The notes: generated by a model not told the origin, from the sequence alone. Positions 27,822 to 39,464 are shown, counted from the first letter of the stretch. The stretch is 64,000 bases of DNA from Chara braunii (GCA_003427395.1 BFEA01000164.1:2386313-2450312), one strand, 5' to 3'. Numbers and translations: made by a program.

Positions 27822-29628
27822 TTCAGGTACCCCCATCCAACCATTTGGATGGGGGTACCTGAAACACCTTTCAGAAGATTCAGCCACTTCAGCGGTTTCA
27901 GGTCCCCACCTGAAATTCCTGAAATGTCCTGAAGTGCCTGAAGCTTCTGAAAGGGGTTTCAGGTACCCCTGTCCAACCATTTGGATGGGGGTACCTTAGA
28001 CCACATCCAAAAGCTTCAGCCACTTCAGCGGTTTCAGGTCTCCACCCGAAATTCCTGATATGACCTGAAGTCGCTGAAAAAACATGCAAAAAAAAAAAAA
28101 AAAAAACCATAAAACTTGTCCTGCAAACCATCCAAAACTTCTCAAACGACCTGAAGTGTCTTAAGGCCATTTCAGCGGTTTTAGACCACTTCAGAATCTT
28201 TCATTCTGATATTTCAGGTGCTCGTTAACCGCGAGTGGTCTTTGTTCCCCTCGTTCTCTTGCTCGATCGTATGTTCGCACGCGCGCTACTCCTTCCTCAC
28301 ATTTGCATTTTTTCGTCCCACCCTAAACTAGCTCCGCACCCAGTATTTGGGAAGTTTGTTAGGGCCTGTGTTCGACAGCTCCGGCTATACTGATTGCATC
28401 CTACGAGGGAACCCGACAACTAGTCGGGTTGATTATTTTCTCATCTTTATACTTGAGACCCGAGACCGGGGAATGATTTGCATGACAGTGCTGCTGACGA
28501 AAGGCACAATGAGCAGTCTAGAAACACATCGTTCAAATAGCCCACGCCCCCGTGTTCTACTAGAAGCACATTGATCGCAGTCGAGCTCAACTGGATGTTG
28601 CTCGCATAACGGCTGAAAACGCAACATTACAACAAGGCGCGGTCATAGCAACGGCCCACCTGATCCAAGCTCAGACGGCACGATCCGACACTTAGCAATG
28701 TATTGGGCGCTGCTAGAGCTCTGATCTCCCATTGTGACAGTCCTCACTGCCTAGTAACATCAGCGTTCTGTTGCATGACAGATCCTTAAGAACCCGCTTG
28801 TAGTAATGGCGATACTCCCAATAACACTATTATTCTAAAGGAGCACCGACCAACACTCTCGGCCCCTATAAACCACTGTAGCAACAGTCTGGCGTTACTG
28901 CTGAAAAGCAACAGCGACCTCACTCCCGTTCAACAGTAGCAACCCATGGCTTTGCAATGTCTAGCCGTGTTTGCAACAACACCTTTAAGTAACTCAGCAA
29001 TACTTCGGCGCAAAGGGTTAGCAGCCCACCACTTGATGAATACGGCAGCATCTGCGACACCACAACAATGCCAACTACTATACTCGTTGGAGCACCACCA
29101 TCCTTTCTCGCCCAATCGATAGTCTACTGAGACTGCTGTAATAGCTGCGTGCCGCTTTCAATAGTAGCCTGCTGGTGCAGAAACAAACATCAATCGCCCC
29201 CTGATCACATACTAGCCATAGTCTGTAGTTGTTCGTGCTACAATGCCTTCAGCTGAGCACGAGGTATCAACACCATCTGCCCCAGAACACGGTAGACAAC
29301 TGGTGGCAATAACTCGAATTTACAACCAAATCTAGATGTAGCAGACCCCAGAATCAGTCAGGAGGGCCAACAGTGAGTGAACCTAAGCAGAGCAGCGGTT
29401 ATCAGCAGCAGTAACCAGCCATAATCCAGTAGCATCCCCTCGTGTTTCTAACTGCGGCGGCCTGTCGTCGTCTGCAACAGTCGTAACCCAAGTAGTCGTA
29501 GCTTGCCCGAAAACACAGCAACGGTATTTGAAGATACACAAACTACCGATGCTCGAAAGTGTCTTGCCTAACAACGGTACTTATTTCAGCTACCGACCAT
29601 ACTAACCAACCAAGTCACTTTACTAACT
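27822..29628 (+). repeat. exact duplicate of 8111-9917 (scaffolding artefact)
   Basis: Every base compared matches 8111-9917 at a constant offset of 19711, and all frames in the two segments translate identically. Other units differ from each other throughout. It is bounded by adapter on the left and by a single N at 29629 on the right. It is best explained as a mis-placed contig or chimeric read. Confidence 0.93.
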
Positions 29629-29629
29629 N

Positions 29630-30336
29630 ACGAGAAAAAAGAAAAACAAAAGAAAAGAAAAAGAAGAAAAAGAAAGACAAAACATATGGCGGCGTATTAT
29701 TCCACGTTCTGCAGAAGATTCATTGTAGTTTTGCACATTTGAGTAGTGCATCCCAGCCCTGAGAATCAGGCCTAGCTACGTGAGCAACCCATAACTGTTG
29801 AAGCATAGACCTGCATATGCTCTTGACAGGTATAAATTCGGCCAGCTCCGACTCTTCTTCGTATTCACTGCCTGCCTTGATTTTGGTGGGGGGGTCTGCG
29901 CCACATAGCTGCGTGGACCCTTGAGAAAGCCTGGATGGGCCATCTGATCCATGTTAGGGGCATTTCTCCACCCCCTCCCGAAAAAAAAAAAAGGAGCATT
30001 CACGCACACACACACACACACATTAACACTTTTTTTTTTTTTTTTTTTTGCTGTTTTGTCTGTGGCATTGACCCACAGCCCCCCACAAGCAGCGCCGCTG
30101 TTCCCTACGGGGTGGTTGGCCTCCTAGGGTTTGTTTTTTGCACTTTCGTCGTTTGTTGCACCAGGCCCTCCACCCCGTCGTCCGCAACGCGCGCGCACGC
30201 CCCCCAGTATCGCGTTCAATTTTTTTCGCCACCTGGAGCGCAGCGCGTTTGAACCCGATTGAACGCGCCCCCGGGGGGTACGAACGCGCGAGTTTGAACA
30301 TGAACGCGCGTTCAACGCGTTCAGCCGGTTACACAG
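29630..30336. other. right part of the hAT-like element
   Basis: An A-rich start, then text ending in GC-rich subterminal repeats. It contains a (CA)n run near 30004-30022 and a poly(T) tract near 30031-30049. Short frames here are low complexity and I do not call a gene. Confidence 0.5.
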
Positions 30337-31876
30337 CTTCTGAAACGACCTGAAGTGTCTTTAGGCCATTTCAGCGGTTTCTTACCACTTCAGAATCTTT
30401 CATTATGAAATTTCAGGTGGTCGTTAACCGCAAGTGGTCTTTATCCCCCTCGTTCTCTTGCTCGATCGTATGTTCGCACGCTCGCTACTCCTTCCTCACA
30501 TCTGCATTGTCTCGTCTCCACCAAACTAGCTCCGCACCTAGTAGTGGGGAAGTTTGTTGGGGCCTGTGTTCGACAGCTCCGGCTATCCCGATTGCATCCT
30601 CGGAGGGAACCCGACAACTAGTCGGGGTGATTAGTCTCTCGCCTTTATACCCAAGACCGGCGAATGATTTGCAGGACAGTGCTGCTGACGAAAGGCACAA
30701 TGCGCAGTCTAGAAATACATCGTTCAAATAGCTCACTCCCTCCTCTTCTACTAGAAGCACAGTGATCGCAGTCAAACTCAACTGGATGTGGCTCGCATAG
30801 CGGTTGAGAACGCAACATTACAACAAGGCTCGGTCAAAGCAACAGCCCACCTGATCCAAGCTCGGACGGCAGGATCCAACACTTAACAATGTATTGGGCG
30901 CTACTACAACTCTGATCTCCCACTGTGAAAGTCATCACTGCCTAGTAACATCAGCGTTTTGTTGCATGACAGATCCTTAAGAACCAGCTTGTAGTAATGG
31001 CGACACTCGCGTTAACAGTATTATTCCCAAGGAGCACCGACCAACACTCTAGGCCCCTATAAACCACTGTAGCAACAGTCTCGCGTTACTGCTGAAAACA
31101 ACAGCGACCTCACTCCCGTCCAACAGCAGCAGCCTGTGGCTTTGCAACGTCTAGCCGCGTTTGCAACAACACCCTTAAGTAACTTGGCAATACTTCGGGG
31201 CAGAGGGTTACCAGCCCACCACTTAATGAATATGGCAGCATCAGCGGCACCACAACAATGCCAATAACTATACCAGTTGCAGCACCACCATCCTTTGTCG
31301 CCCAATCTATAGTCTACCAGACTGCTGTAATAGCTGCGGGCCGCTTTCAACAGCAGCCTGCTGGTGCAGAAACAGACAGCAGCCACCCCCTGATCGCATA
31401 CTATCCATAGTCCGCGGCTGTTGGTGCTACAATGCCTTCACCTGAGCACAATGTATCAACACCATACGCCCCAAAACACGGTCGATAACTGGTGGCAATA
31501 ACTCGAAGTTACAGCCAAATCTAGATGTAGCAGAGCCCAAAATCAGTCGTGAGGGCCAACAGTGATTGGACCTGAGCAGAGTAGCGGTGATCAGCAGCAG
31601 TAACCAGCCATAATACAGTAGCATCCCCTCGTGTTTCTAACTGCGGCAGCCTGTCGTCCTCTGCAACAGTCGTAACCCAAGTAGCCGTAGCTCGCCCGAA
31701 AACACAGCAAGGGTATTTGAAGATACACAAACTACCGATGCTCGAAAGTGTTTTGCCTAACAACGGTACTTATTTCAGCTACCGACCATACTAACCAACC
31801 AAGTCACTTTACTAACTGAGAGTGATCTTGCCTCACCACCTATAGGATCAAGAAGAAAGTCTCAGTTTGTCAATCC

Positions 31877-34522
31877 TTGCTACGTCGGCCAGGGCCCCGC
31901 TTGTTAACAGAATCAACGAATCAGCTGCACTTCACCACTTATGAGCAGCTAAACAACCCTTTCAATTTTCCTTCTTTTCGCCCTCTCCTTTTCCTTCCTT
32001 TGGTTTCACCTCATCTTGTCTTGCTAATTTTCATCGAGAAATGAGCAAGATACACCATCTTCCTTATCCCTTCTTCTTCCTCTTTCGACATGTCCGCGCA
32101 GCCCTTCTTCTCCACTAACTCCTACTCCACTCGTCTAACTCCAACATTGCCCTCACTATCATGTTCGCCCTGCTGTAAAACCCCGGATTCGGTTTTTAGT
32201 TTGCCGAAATCCATTAAGATTTAAAGACGCTATGTTCTTTCTGCCTTGTCACCCCCTATTTTTTTCCATCACCATCTTTGTCACTTGTGTCGAATGCATC
32301 TGGCCTGAGCCAAGTCCAGGTGCACTCTCCTTGCTTCTTCTTTCACCGCCCCTTTTCTTCTTCTTTGTGCCTTCCTATTCCTGTCTTTATGAGAGATGGT
32401 TAATGAGTGCATATATTTCCAGGTCTCCTTTCAGGCGGTTCAACCATTTTAGGTTACTACACTTTCGGATTGTGTGTGCATCTATACATTGCGTTGTCTG
32501 AAACCGCCTTCAGGCAGTTCAGCCACGTCCGGTTAATCCATTGCAAATGGTGAGATGGGGGTACCTGAAACCTCTTTTAGAAGCTTCAGCCACTTCAGCG
32601 ATTTCAGGTCCCCACCTGAAATTCTTGAAATGACATGAAGTGCTTGAAGATTCTGAAAGAGGTTTCAGGTACCCCCATCCAACCATTTGGATGGGAGTAC
32701 CTGGAACCCCTTTCTGAAGCTTCAGCCACTTCAGCGGTTTCAGGTCCCCATCTGAAATTCCTGAAATGTCCTGAAGTGGCTGAAGCTTCTGAAAGGGGTT
32801 TCAGGTACCCCTATCCAACCATTTGGATGGAGGTACCTGAAACCCCATTCAGAAGCTTCAGCCACTTCAGCGGTTTCAGGTCCCCACCTGAAATTCCTGA
32901 AATGACCTGAAGTGGCTGAAAAAAGAAGCAAAAAAAAAAAAAAAAAAGAACCCATAAAACTTGTCCTGCAAACCACCTGAAACTTATGAAATGACCTGAA
33001 GTGTCTTTAGGCCATTTCAGTTGTTTCAGACCACTTCAGAATCTTTCATTATGAAATTGCAGGTGGTCGTTAACTGCGAGTGGTGTTTGTCCCCCTCGTT
33101 CTCTTGCTCGATCGTATGTTCGCACGCGCGGTACTCCTTCCTCACATCTGCGTTTTCTTGTCTCCACCAAACTAGCTCCGCACCCAGTAGTGGGGAAGTT
33201 TGTTGTGGCCTGTGTTCAACAGCTCCGGCTATCCCGAGGGCATCCTCGGAGGGAACCCGACAACTAGTCATGGTGATTAGTCTCTCGCCTTGATACCCAA
33301 GACCTGCGAATGATTTGCACGACAGTGCTGCTGACGAAAGGTACAATGCGCAGTCTAGAAACACATCGTTCAAATAACCCACGCCCTCATGTTCTACTAG
33401 AAGCACAGTGATCGCAGTCGAGCTCAACTGGATGTGGCTCACATAGCGGCTGAGAACGCAGCATTACAACAAGGCGCGGTCAAAGCCACAACCCACCTGA
33501 TAAAAGCTCGGACGGCAGGATCCGACACTTAGCAATGTATTGGGCGCTCCTACAGCTGTGATCTCCCATTGTGACAGTCCTCAATGCCTAGTTACATCAG
33601 CGTTTTGTTGCATGATAGATCTTTAAGAACCAGCTTGTATTAATGTCGACAGTCCCGTTAACAGTATTATTCTCAAGGAGCACCGACCAACACTCTAGGC
33701 CCCTATAAACCACTGTCGCACTTGTCTGGCATTACTGCTGAAAGCAACAGCGACCTCATTCTCATCCAACAGTAGCAGCCCATTGCTTTGTAACGTCTAG
33801 CCGCGTTTGCAACAACACCCTTAAGTAACTCAGCAATACTTCGGGGCAGAGGATTAGCAGCCCACCACTTGATAAATATGGGAGCATCTGTGGCATCACA
33901 ACGGTGCCAATAACTATACTAGTTGCAGCACCACCATCCTTTGTCGCCCAATCGATAGTCTATCGGGACTGCTGTAATAGCTGGGGGCTGCTTTCAACAG
34001 CAGTCGTTTGGTGCAGAAACAGATAGCAGCCGCCCCCTGATCGCATACTATCTATAGTCCACAGTTGTTGGTGCTACAATGCCTTCACCTGAGCACGTGG
34101 TACAAACAACATCTGCCCCAAAACACGATCGACAACAGGTGGCAATAACTCGAAGTTACAGCCAAATCTAGATGTAGCACAGCCCAGAATCAGTCAGAAG
34201 GGCCAACAGTGAGTGGACCTGAGCAGAGCAGCGGCGATCAGTAGCGGTAACCAGCCATAATACAGTAGCATCCCCTCGTGTTTCTAACTGTGGCAGCCTG
34301 TCGTCGTCTGCAACAATCGTAACCCTAGTAGCAGTAGCTCGCCCGAAATCACAGCAAGGGTATTTGAAGATACACCAGTACCGATGCTCGAAAGTGTCTT
34401 GCATAACAACGATACTTATTTCAGCTACCGACTATACTAACGAACCAAGTCACTTTACTAACTGAGAGTGATCTTGCCTCACCACCAATAGGATCATGAA
34501 GAAAGTCTCAGTCTTTCAACCC
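31877..34522 (+). repeat. array unit 8 with internal deletion
   Basis: Only 2646 bp long. About 1.2 kb is missing at 32012, where the CT-rich part of the first frame jumps to the segment before GAGAAATGAGCAAGATACACC. The 80-, 78- and 75-aa frames are therefore absent. The 89-aa frame (32232-32501) and the hairpin block (32555-32925) remain. Confidence 0.87.
32555..32925 (+). repeat. inverted-repeat (hairpin) block, unit 8
   Basis: Three modules with well-kept arms, retained although the frames upstream are deleted in this unit. Confidence 0.75.
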
Positions 34523-35960
34523 TTGCTACGTCGGGGAGGGCCTCGCTTGTTAACAAAATCAATGAATCAGCTCCACTTCACCATTTATGAGCAGTTAAAC
34601 GATCCCTTCAATTTTTATTCTTTTCGCCCTCTCCTTTTCCTTTCTTTGGTTTCACCTCCCTCTCACTCTCTCCGTCTCCGTTTCCCGTGCCCATGCTCCT
34701 AGGCACACTCTCCTGCTGCTACTACAACTGCCTTGTCTCTGCTAAGTTTCGTTAGGTAGGCAGCAACACGACCACGTTGCACTGACGACGGCCATAGCTA
34801 AACGAAAAGGATGGTCATGACTGGAACCTCAGTAAACATCGAAGATGGAGACAACTACATCAAAAGGATAATTGGAAAGAGGTAAGCACTATCACACTCT
34901 TTGATGACTGCAACCGAGTAGGTGCCAAGTTGCCAACAACTAAGCTTCTACCTCATTTCTGTAATCTCACGAATGGCCACAACTTTCTAACGAGGGATTA
35001 TTCTGTAGGAAAACAGCCACTGTTTAGAAGAAGAATGCACAGCGCTTGCACCCACGTGCCTGAACACAACGATCCTCTTGTCGAGCACGAGCTTGGGTGT
35101 GAGCATTGCGAACAACACGATATCGGAAGCGAGATGAGCACTACCAAAACGGCGAGGAAGAGAATGTTGTGATGATCTAGAGTCTTGACTCTACCGCTCG
35201 TTAGAGATGCAAAAATGAGAATGAATCTTCCGCGGGAACTTGACAAGATACACCACCAGTCTTAACGTCGGGGCTATGTCGGTAAGCTTCCTTCTCCCTG
35301 TTCTACTTATCTCGCCTTCACCACACCTCCCCCATCTTCAACCTTGTTCCCAACTTCTACTCTAACAATCTCTCTTTTTACTTCTTCTTTCATGGCGCAC
35401 CTGACCAACCTCTCGTCCACGTTCATGCGGCCTCTTGTTTACTCTGGCGGGCCCAACATCACGCGTAGTGACGATCCGGAACGCCCGAGCAACCTTAATG
35501 AGCACATCAATCACGATCACAATGGGGACGACCGCCACATGGAGACTGTCAGTACGATCATGATGGATGAAGGTGAGTAGCGGAAAGACAGAGCCCAACT
35601 GAAATAGTGATGAATGTGAGTGGGCACGTCGCGCACGATAACCATGAGGGACCAAACACTTATGATGGTAACATGAGGATCATCCCCACGATGGCGAATG
35701 CTACGGACTGCCTCGATCCTTATACTAGCGCGCGCGGCTATAACCGCTGCACACTTAGTCATAAAATGGTCCAAAAGAGAATGAAATATCCCCTAAATTT
35801 GAGAAGATTCATTGCTACTTGTGTTACTCGATGAAAAGGAAAAAAAAACGCAGCCTCTAGCCTTGATAACGCCAAATCCGGTGCTTAGATTCGAAACCTA
35901 CGATTAACATCTTCTCTTGCTCATTTTCACCAAGAAATGAGCAAGATACACCATCTTCCT
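34523..35960 (+). repeat. array unit 9, truncated at an inversion
   Basis: This has the first ~1.44 kb of the unit. Open frames are 34496-34702, 34930-35172 (80 aa), 35344-35580 (78 aa) and 35607-35834 (75 aa). Just after ACACCATCTTCCT the text switches to the reverse complement of another part of the unit. Confidence 0.87.
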
Positions 35961-37689
35961 ATGACAAGAGGATCGTCGTGTTCAGGCTCGTGGGTGCAAG
36001 CGTTGTGCATTCTTCTTCTAAACAGTGGCCGTTTTCCTACACAATAATCCCTGGTTAGAAAGTTGTGGTCATTCCTGAGATTACAAAAATGAGGTAGAAA
36101 CTTAGTTGTTGGCACCTACTCGATTGCAGTCATCGAAGAGTGTGATAGTGCATACCTCTTTCCAATTTTCCTTTTGCTGTATTGGTCTCCATCTTCGATG
36201 TTTACTCGGGTTCCTGTCACGACCATCCTTTTCGTTTAGCTATGGCCGTTCTCAGTGCAAGGTGGTAGTGCTGCTGCCTACCTAACGAAACTTAGCAGAG
36301 ACAAGGCAGTTGTAGTAGCAGCAGGAGAGTGTGCCTGGGAGCATGGGCACGGGAAAGAGAGAAGGAGAGAGGGAGAGGGAGATGAAATCAAAGGAAGGAA
36401 AAGGAGAGGGGGAAAAGAAGAAAAATTGAAGGGGTCGTTTAGCTGCTCATAAGTGGTGAAGTGGAGCTGATTCGTTGATTTTGTTAACAAGCGAGACCCT
36501 GGCCGACGTAGCAAGGGTTGACAGACTGAGACTTTTTTCTTGATCCTATAGGTGGTGAGGCAAGATCACTCTCAGTTAGTAAAGTGACTTGGTTGGTTAG
36601 TATGGTCGGTAGATGAAATAAGTACCGTTGTTAGGCAAGACACTTTCGAGCATCGGTAGTTGGTGTATCTTCAAATACCCTTGTTGTGTTTTCGGGCGAG
36701 CTACGACTACTTGGGTTACGACTGTTGCAGACGACGACAGGCTGCCGCAGTTAGAAACACGAGGGGATGCTATTGTATTACGGCTGGTTATTGCTGCTGA
36801 TCACCGCTGCTCTGCTAAGGTTCACTCACTGTTGGCCCTCCTCACTGATTCTGGGCTCTGCTACATCTAGATTTAGCTGTAACTTCGAGTTATTGCCACC
36901 AGTTGTCGACCGTGTTTTGGGGCAGATGGTGTTGATACCTCGTGCTCAGGTGAAGGCATTGTAGCACCAACAGTTGCGGACTATGGATAGTATGCGATCA
37001 GGGGGCGGCTGCTGTATGTTTCTGCACCAGCAGGCTGCTATTGAAAGCGGCCCACAGGTATAACAGCAGTCTCGGTAGACTATCAATTGGGCGCCAAAGG
37101 ATGGTGGTGCTGCAATTAGTATAGTAATTGACACTGTTGTGGTGCCGCAGATGGTGTCATATTTATCAAGTGGTGGGCTGCTAACCCTCTGCCCCGAAGT
37201 ATTGCCGAGTTTCTTAAGGGTGTTGTTGCAAACGAGGGTAGAGATTGCAAAGCAATGGGCTGCTGCTGTTGGACGGGAATGAGGTCGCTGTTGTTTTCAG
37301 CAGTAACCCAATACTGTTGCTACAGTGGTTGATAGGGGCCTAGAGTGTTGGTCGATGCTCCTTGGGAATAATACTGTTAACGGGAGTTTCGCCATTACTA
37401 CAAGCTGGTTCTTAAGGATCTGCCATGCAACGGAACGTTGATGTTACTAGGCAGTGAGGACTGTCAAAGTGGGAGATCAGACCTGTAGCATCGCCTAATA
37501 CATTGCTAAGTGTCGGATCCTGCCGTCCGATCTTGGATCAGGTGGGCCGTTGCTTTGACCGACCCTTGTTGTAATGTTGCGTTCTCAGTCGCTATGCGAG
37601 CCACATCCAGTTGAGCTCGACTTCGATCACTGTGCTTCTAGTAGAACACGGGGGCGTGAGCTATTTGAACGATGTGTTTCTAGACTGCG
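35961..37689 (-). repeat. inverted array unit, first part
   Basis: From ATGACAAGAGGATCG onward the text is the reverse complement of the array unit. The marker lies at about 36503-36514, and minus-strand frame 36278-36514 (78 aa) matches the first conserved frame of direct units. Direct and inverted copies therefore point toward each other at 35960/35961. The inverted copy stops at TAGACTGCG, in the middle of a segment that continues at 56924. Confidence 0.88.
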
Positions 37690-38161
37690 TTGTCGGCGCG
37701 AATACCCTTACAAGGGTATCCGCCCTAGGTTTTGCAAGTGACAGAAAGGCTCGGTTAGCCTGGCTTTTGGGTGCCCGTACGGGAAAAATGTGAGGGTCGT
37801 CCGCGCGCGGGCGAAGGTCTGCCTTGTCCCTGTATGGAGTATGTGGGCGCGCTAATTTTGAGGCGCGTGTGTGATTTTTTCTGGTTGAGGTAGGCGGTCG
37901 GTCTAGCCGACCGGCCCGGACGATGTTGCGAGCTTGGATTGGGGGTAAAAGTGTGTTTTTGATCGGAGCGCGCAGTCCAGCGGTAGGGTTGACACGCGAG
38001 TAGGCGCATGGGATGGCCTGGGCCCAGGCTGGCAGGGTGGCGCAGACGCCAAGGGGCCGCGAATGTAGGTGGGGGCTGAAGGAGTGGCTTAGGCGGTACC
38101 CTGGCCCGGAGGCGCCGCGTGAGACCGCCTTATGTGGGAAGCCGCGCTTGCTGGTCACAGG
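37690..38161. other. left end of the insertion, no gene recognised
   Basis: GC-rich sequence. It contains the palindrome ATACCCTTACAAGGGTAT (37702-37719), an 8-bp stem with a 2-nt loop, 12 bases from the insertion edge. Long minus-strand frames here have no recognisable domain. Confidence 0.4.
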
Positions 38162-38235
38162 CTTGGGCTTAGCCCTATCGGTTACGACACTGGATTGTTT
38201 TGGCAGAGGTACGAGGTTCGAGACCGGCGGACGGA
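38162..38235 (+). other. tRNA-like sequence, probably a pol III promoter or SINE head
   Basis: Reads TTAGCCCTATCGGTTACG (A-box-like), then an anticodon-arm-like stretch, then GAGGTTCGAGACC (B-box-like; canonical GGTTCGANTCC) about 35 nt downstream. This is the spacing and order of a tRNA gene. The acceptor stem does not pair well, so it is not a functional tRNA by eye. It lies about 0.5 kb upstream of the U6-like array and may be a tRNA-derived SINE remnant. Confidence 0.5.
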
Positions 38236-38705
38236 GGCACGGGAGCAATGGAGCAGAGAAGCCGAGGGGTCGAGGGTCCCGTAGGACTGTCCCCCTTTTG
38301 TTTTGCTGAGGCAGTTTGGTCGTGGGCGCGGCCGCGGGGCAAGGGGGGCCTTGGGGATGCCCGAGGCCTGTAGCCATTTGGCGACCCCCTTCGCTAAGCA
38401 GCCCCGGGGGCTAATGTCTAAGTCCACCTTGTTTTACCTCATCCCCTGTTTACGATCCTAGGGTTAGGATTAGAAGGGAGGGGTGACTAAGTTCTGTGGG
38501 AGCAACAGGGTGGTGGAAGGAGAGAATTTTGAAAGAGCCCACGATAGATCTTTGTTCTTAGATTTTTTTTCTCTTGGCTGGTCAGACTTGGTGACGCAGC
38601 AACCGCGGAAGGGGGGGGGCCGGGAACGAACCCGGACAAGAAAACGGACTAAGGACAGGGGACCATCAGACCGCTAGCCGCACCGACGGGCGCCGCGCAG
38701 TGCGA

Positions 38706-38799
38706 GTCCTACGGGATACTCGCTAGATTCAAAATGATATGGGGAAGAGTAGCATGGCCCCTGCGTAAGGACGATACGTATAGATCCCGAAAAAGGGCC
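38706..38799 (+). pseudogene. U6 snRNA-like copy 1
   Basis: Follows the U6 spliceosomal RNA plan: GTCCTACGGGATACTC (5' stem), then a degenerate ACAGAGA region (ATGGGGAAGAG), then TAGCATGGCCCCTGCGTAAG and GACGATACGTATAGATC, ending AAAAAGGGCC. The AGC triad and the GGCCCCTGCG segment are intact. It lacks the terminal T run and has substitutions at key bases, so it is a decayed copy. Confidence 0.68.
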
Positions 38800-38807
38800 T
38801 GGGTTCG

Positions 38808-38998
38808 CATGCCAAAGCAGGGCGAGGCTGCAGCCGCGCGAGTCCTTCGGGACATCTGTTAAAAATTGGAACGGTGCACAGGAGGTTCGCTTGGCCCCGG
38901 CGNCATGCCAAAGCAGGGCGAGGCTGCAGCCGCGCGAGTCCTTCGGGACATCTGTTAAAAATTGGAACGGTGCACAGGAGGTTCGCTTGGCCCCGGCG
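38808..38998. other. unmerged 95-bp contig overlap around one N
   Basis: Bases 38808-38902 and 38904-38998 are identical over 95 bp and separated by a single N at 38903. A second such case (39971-40161) also has exactly 95 bp. Equal lengths point to a k-mer overlap that was not collapsed. Confidence 0.9.
38842..38902 (+). pseudogene. U6 snRNA-like copy 2 (cut by N; same sequence as copy 2 at 38938)
   Basis: Reads GTCCTTCGGGACATCTGTTA then AATTGGAACGGTGCACAGGA, close to the 5' half of U6. It stops at a single N and lies in a 95-bp block repeated exactly after that N, so it probably does not exist as a separate copy. Confidence 0.5.
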
Positions 38999-39033
38999 TG
39001 AGTTTGACGCGTATGGACCCTGACGGAGGGGCC
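38938..39033 (+). pseudogene. U6 snRNA-like copy 2, complete form
   Basis: Starts GTCCTTCGGGACATCTG and continues AATTGGAACGGTGCACAGG, TTGGCCCCGGCGTGAG, TTTGACGCG and ends GGAGGGGCCA. Each segment lines up with the U6 5' stem-loop, the ACAGAGA region, the GGCCCCTGCG segment and the 3' GGTCC end. The AGC triad is altered. Confidence 0.65.
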
Positions 39034-39074
39034 AGGTGCGTGCGTCTGGGTAGAATGGGGTTGTGGCCGCGCGA

Positions 39075-39150
39075 AAATCCGAAAGGCATTCGTGGAGATT
39101 GAAGTGATATCGGGAAGAACCGCCTGGCTGCTATGAAGGGTAACGGGGGA
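39075..39150 (+). pseudogene. U6 snRNA-like copy 3, very degenerate
   Basis: Recognisable by register: GAGATTGAAGTGATATCGGG corresponds to AATTGGAACGATACAGAGA, followed by AAGAACCGCCTGGC. It is recognised mainly from its place in the array. Confidence 0.4.
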
Positions 39151-39219
39151 AAGTCCGGGAATGAACCCGGACGGAAAACAGGTTAAGGGAAAGGGGCATG
39201 GAGGCCCGTTGTAAGTGGG

Positions 39220-39303
39220 GTCCTTCGGAATATCCGTTGAAATCGGTACGATACAGGGAGGATCCGCTTGGCTAGCCGTGCAAAGGGAGTGCTTGCGAAG
39301 CCC
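39220..39303 (+). pseudogene. U6 snRNA-like copy 4
   Basis: Reads GTCCTTCGGAATATCCGTTG then AATCGGTACGATACAGGGAG, then GATCCGCTTGGC. The 5' stem-loop and GATACAG are clearly U6-like; the 3' half is degenerate. Confidence 0.6.
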
Positions 39304-39334
39304 GGGAATGAACACGAGCGCGAGACGTGGCCAG

Positions 39335-39418
39335 GGGGGCCCGCAAAGAGGAGACAGGGAAGACTTGCACGACCCTGTGCAAGGTTCGCATGCATGAAGC
39401 CCGAAGGAAGGGCCAGGT
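39335..39418 (+). pseudogene. U6 snRNA-like copy 5
   Basis: The 3' two thirds match best: GACAGGGAAGACTTGCACG, then ACCCTGTGCAAGG and GAAGGAAGGGCC. The 5' stem-loop is not clear. Confidence 0.5.
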
Positions 39419-39464
39419 CCGTGCAAGAATAGCGAAGTGGGTGGGCATACGGCCACGAAGGATC

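Larger units (their letters stand above)
27669..30336. mobile_element. hAT-like non-autonomous DNA transposon (with assembly artefact inside)
   Basis: Inserted into unit 7. CTTCTGAA occurs directly before (27661-27668) and after (30337-30344), while uninterrupted units have it once, so this is an 8-bp target-site duplication. The element starts CTATGTTACCG and ends CGGTTACACAG, terminal inverted repeats matching at 9 of 11 positions. Both subterminal regions are crowded with TGAACGCG/CGCGTTCA words in both orientations. An 8-bp duplication with short TIRs and subterminal repeats is typical of the hAT superfamily. No transposase frame is present. Bases 27796-29629 inside it are adapter and duplicated array DNA, so the genuine element sequence is 27669-27795 plus 29630-30336. 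Confidence 0.7.
25406..31876 (+). repeat. array unit 7, split by a transposon
   Basis: The unit runs 25406-27668 and resumes at 30337. The first frame (25454-25642) and the 78-aa frame (26220-26456) are open, the 80-aa frame is shifted by an extra base near 25862, and about 200 bp are deleted near 26800. Frame 26913-27182 is kept. The hairpin block is at 27236-27605, just before the insertion. Without the 2.67-kb insertion and its 8-bp duplication, the unit would be about 3.8 kb. Confidence 0.87.
1186..35960 (+). repeat. head-to-tail tandem array of a ~3.87-kb unit
   Basis: The same long text recurs with a period of about 3.8-3.9 kb. Using the shared segment TTGCTACGTCGG (or a close variant) as origin, units begin at 2214, 6075, 9977, 13855, 17754, 21538, 25406, 31877 and 34523. 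Intervals are 3861, 3902, 3878, 3899, 3784, 3868, 6471 (contains an insertion), 2646 (internal deletion) and a truncated last unit. By eye, copies differ by scattered substitutions and indels, so this is an aged array rather than a recent duplication. It contains no rRNA, tRNA or recognisable transposase. Each unit carries several short frames kept open across copies, and a dense inverted-repeat block. Confidence 0.93.

Noticed and set aside
37661-38377. Long minus-strand frame (238 aa)
   Set aside because: GC-rich, crosses the boundary between the array and the insertion, and has no recognisable domain. A frame that spans an insertion junction is not a native gene.
38674-39456. Long minus-strand frame (260 aa) with repeated motifs
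   Set aside because: It is the antisense shadow of the U6-like repeats and includes the artefactual 95-bp duplication.
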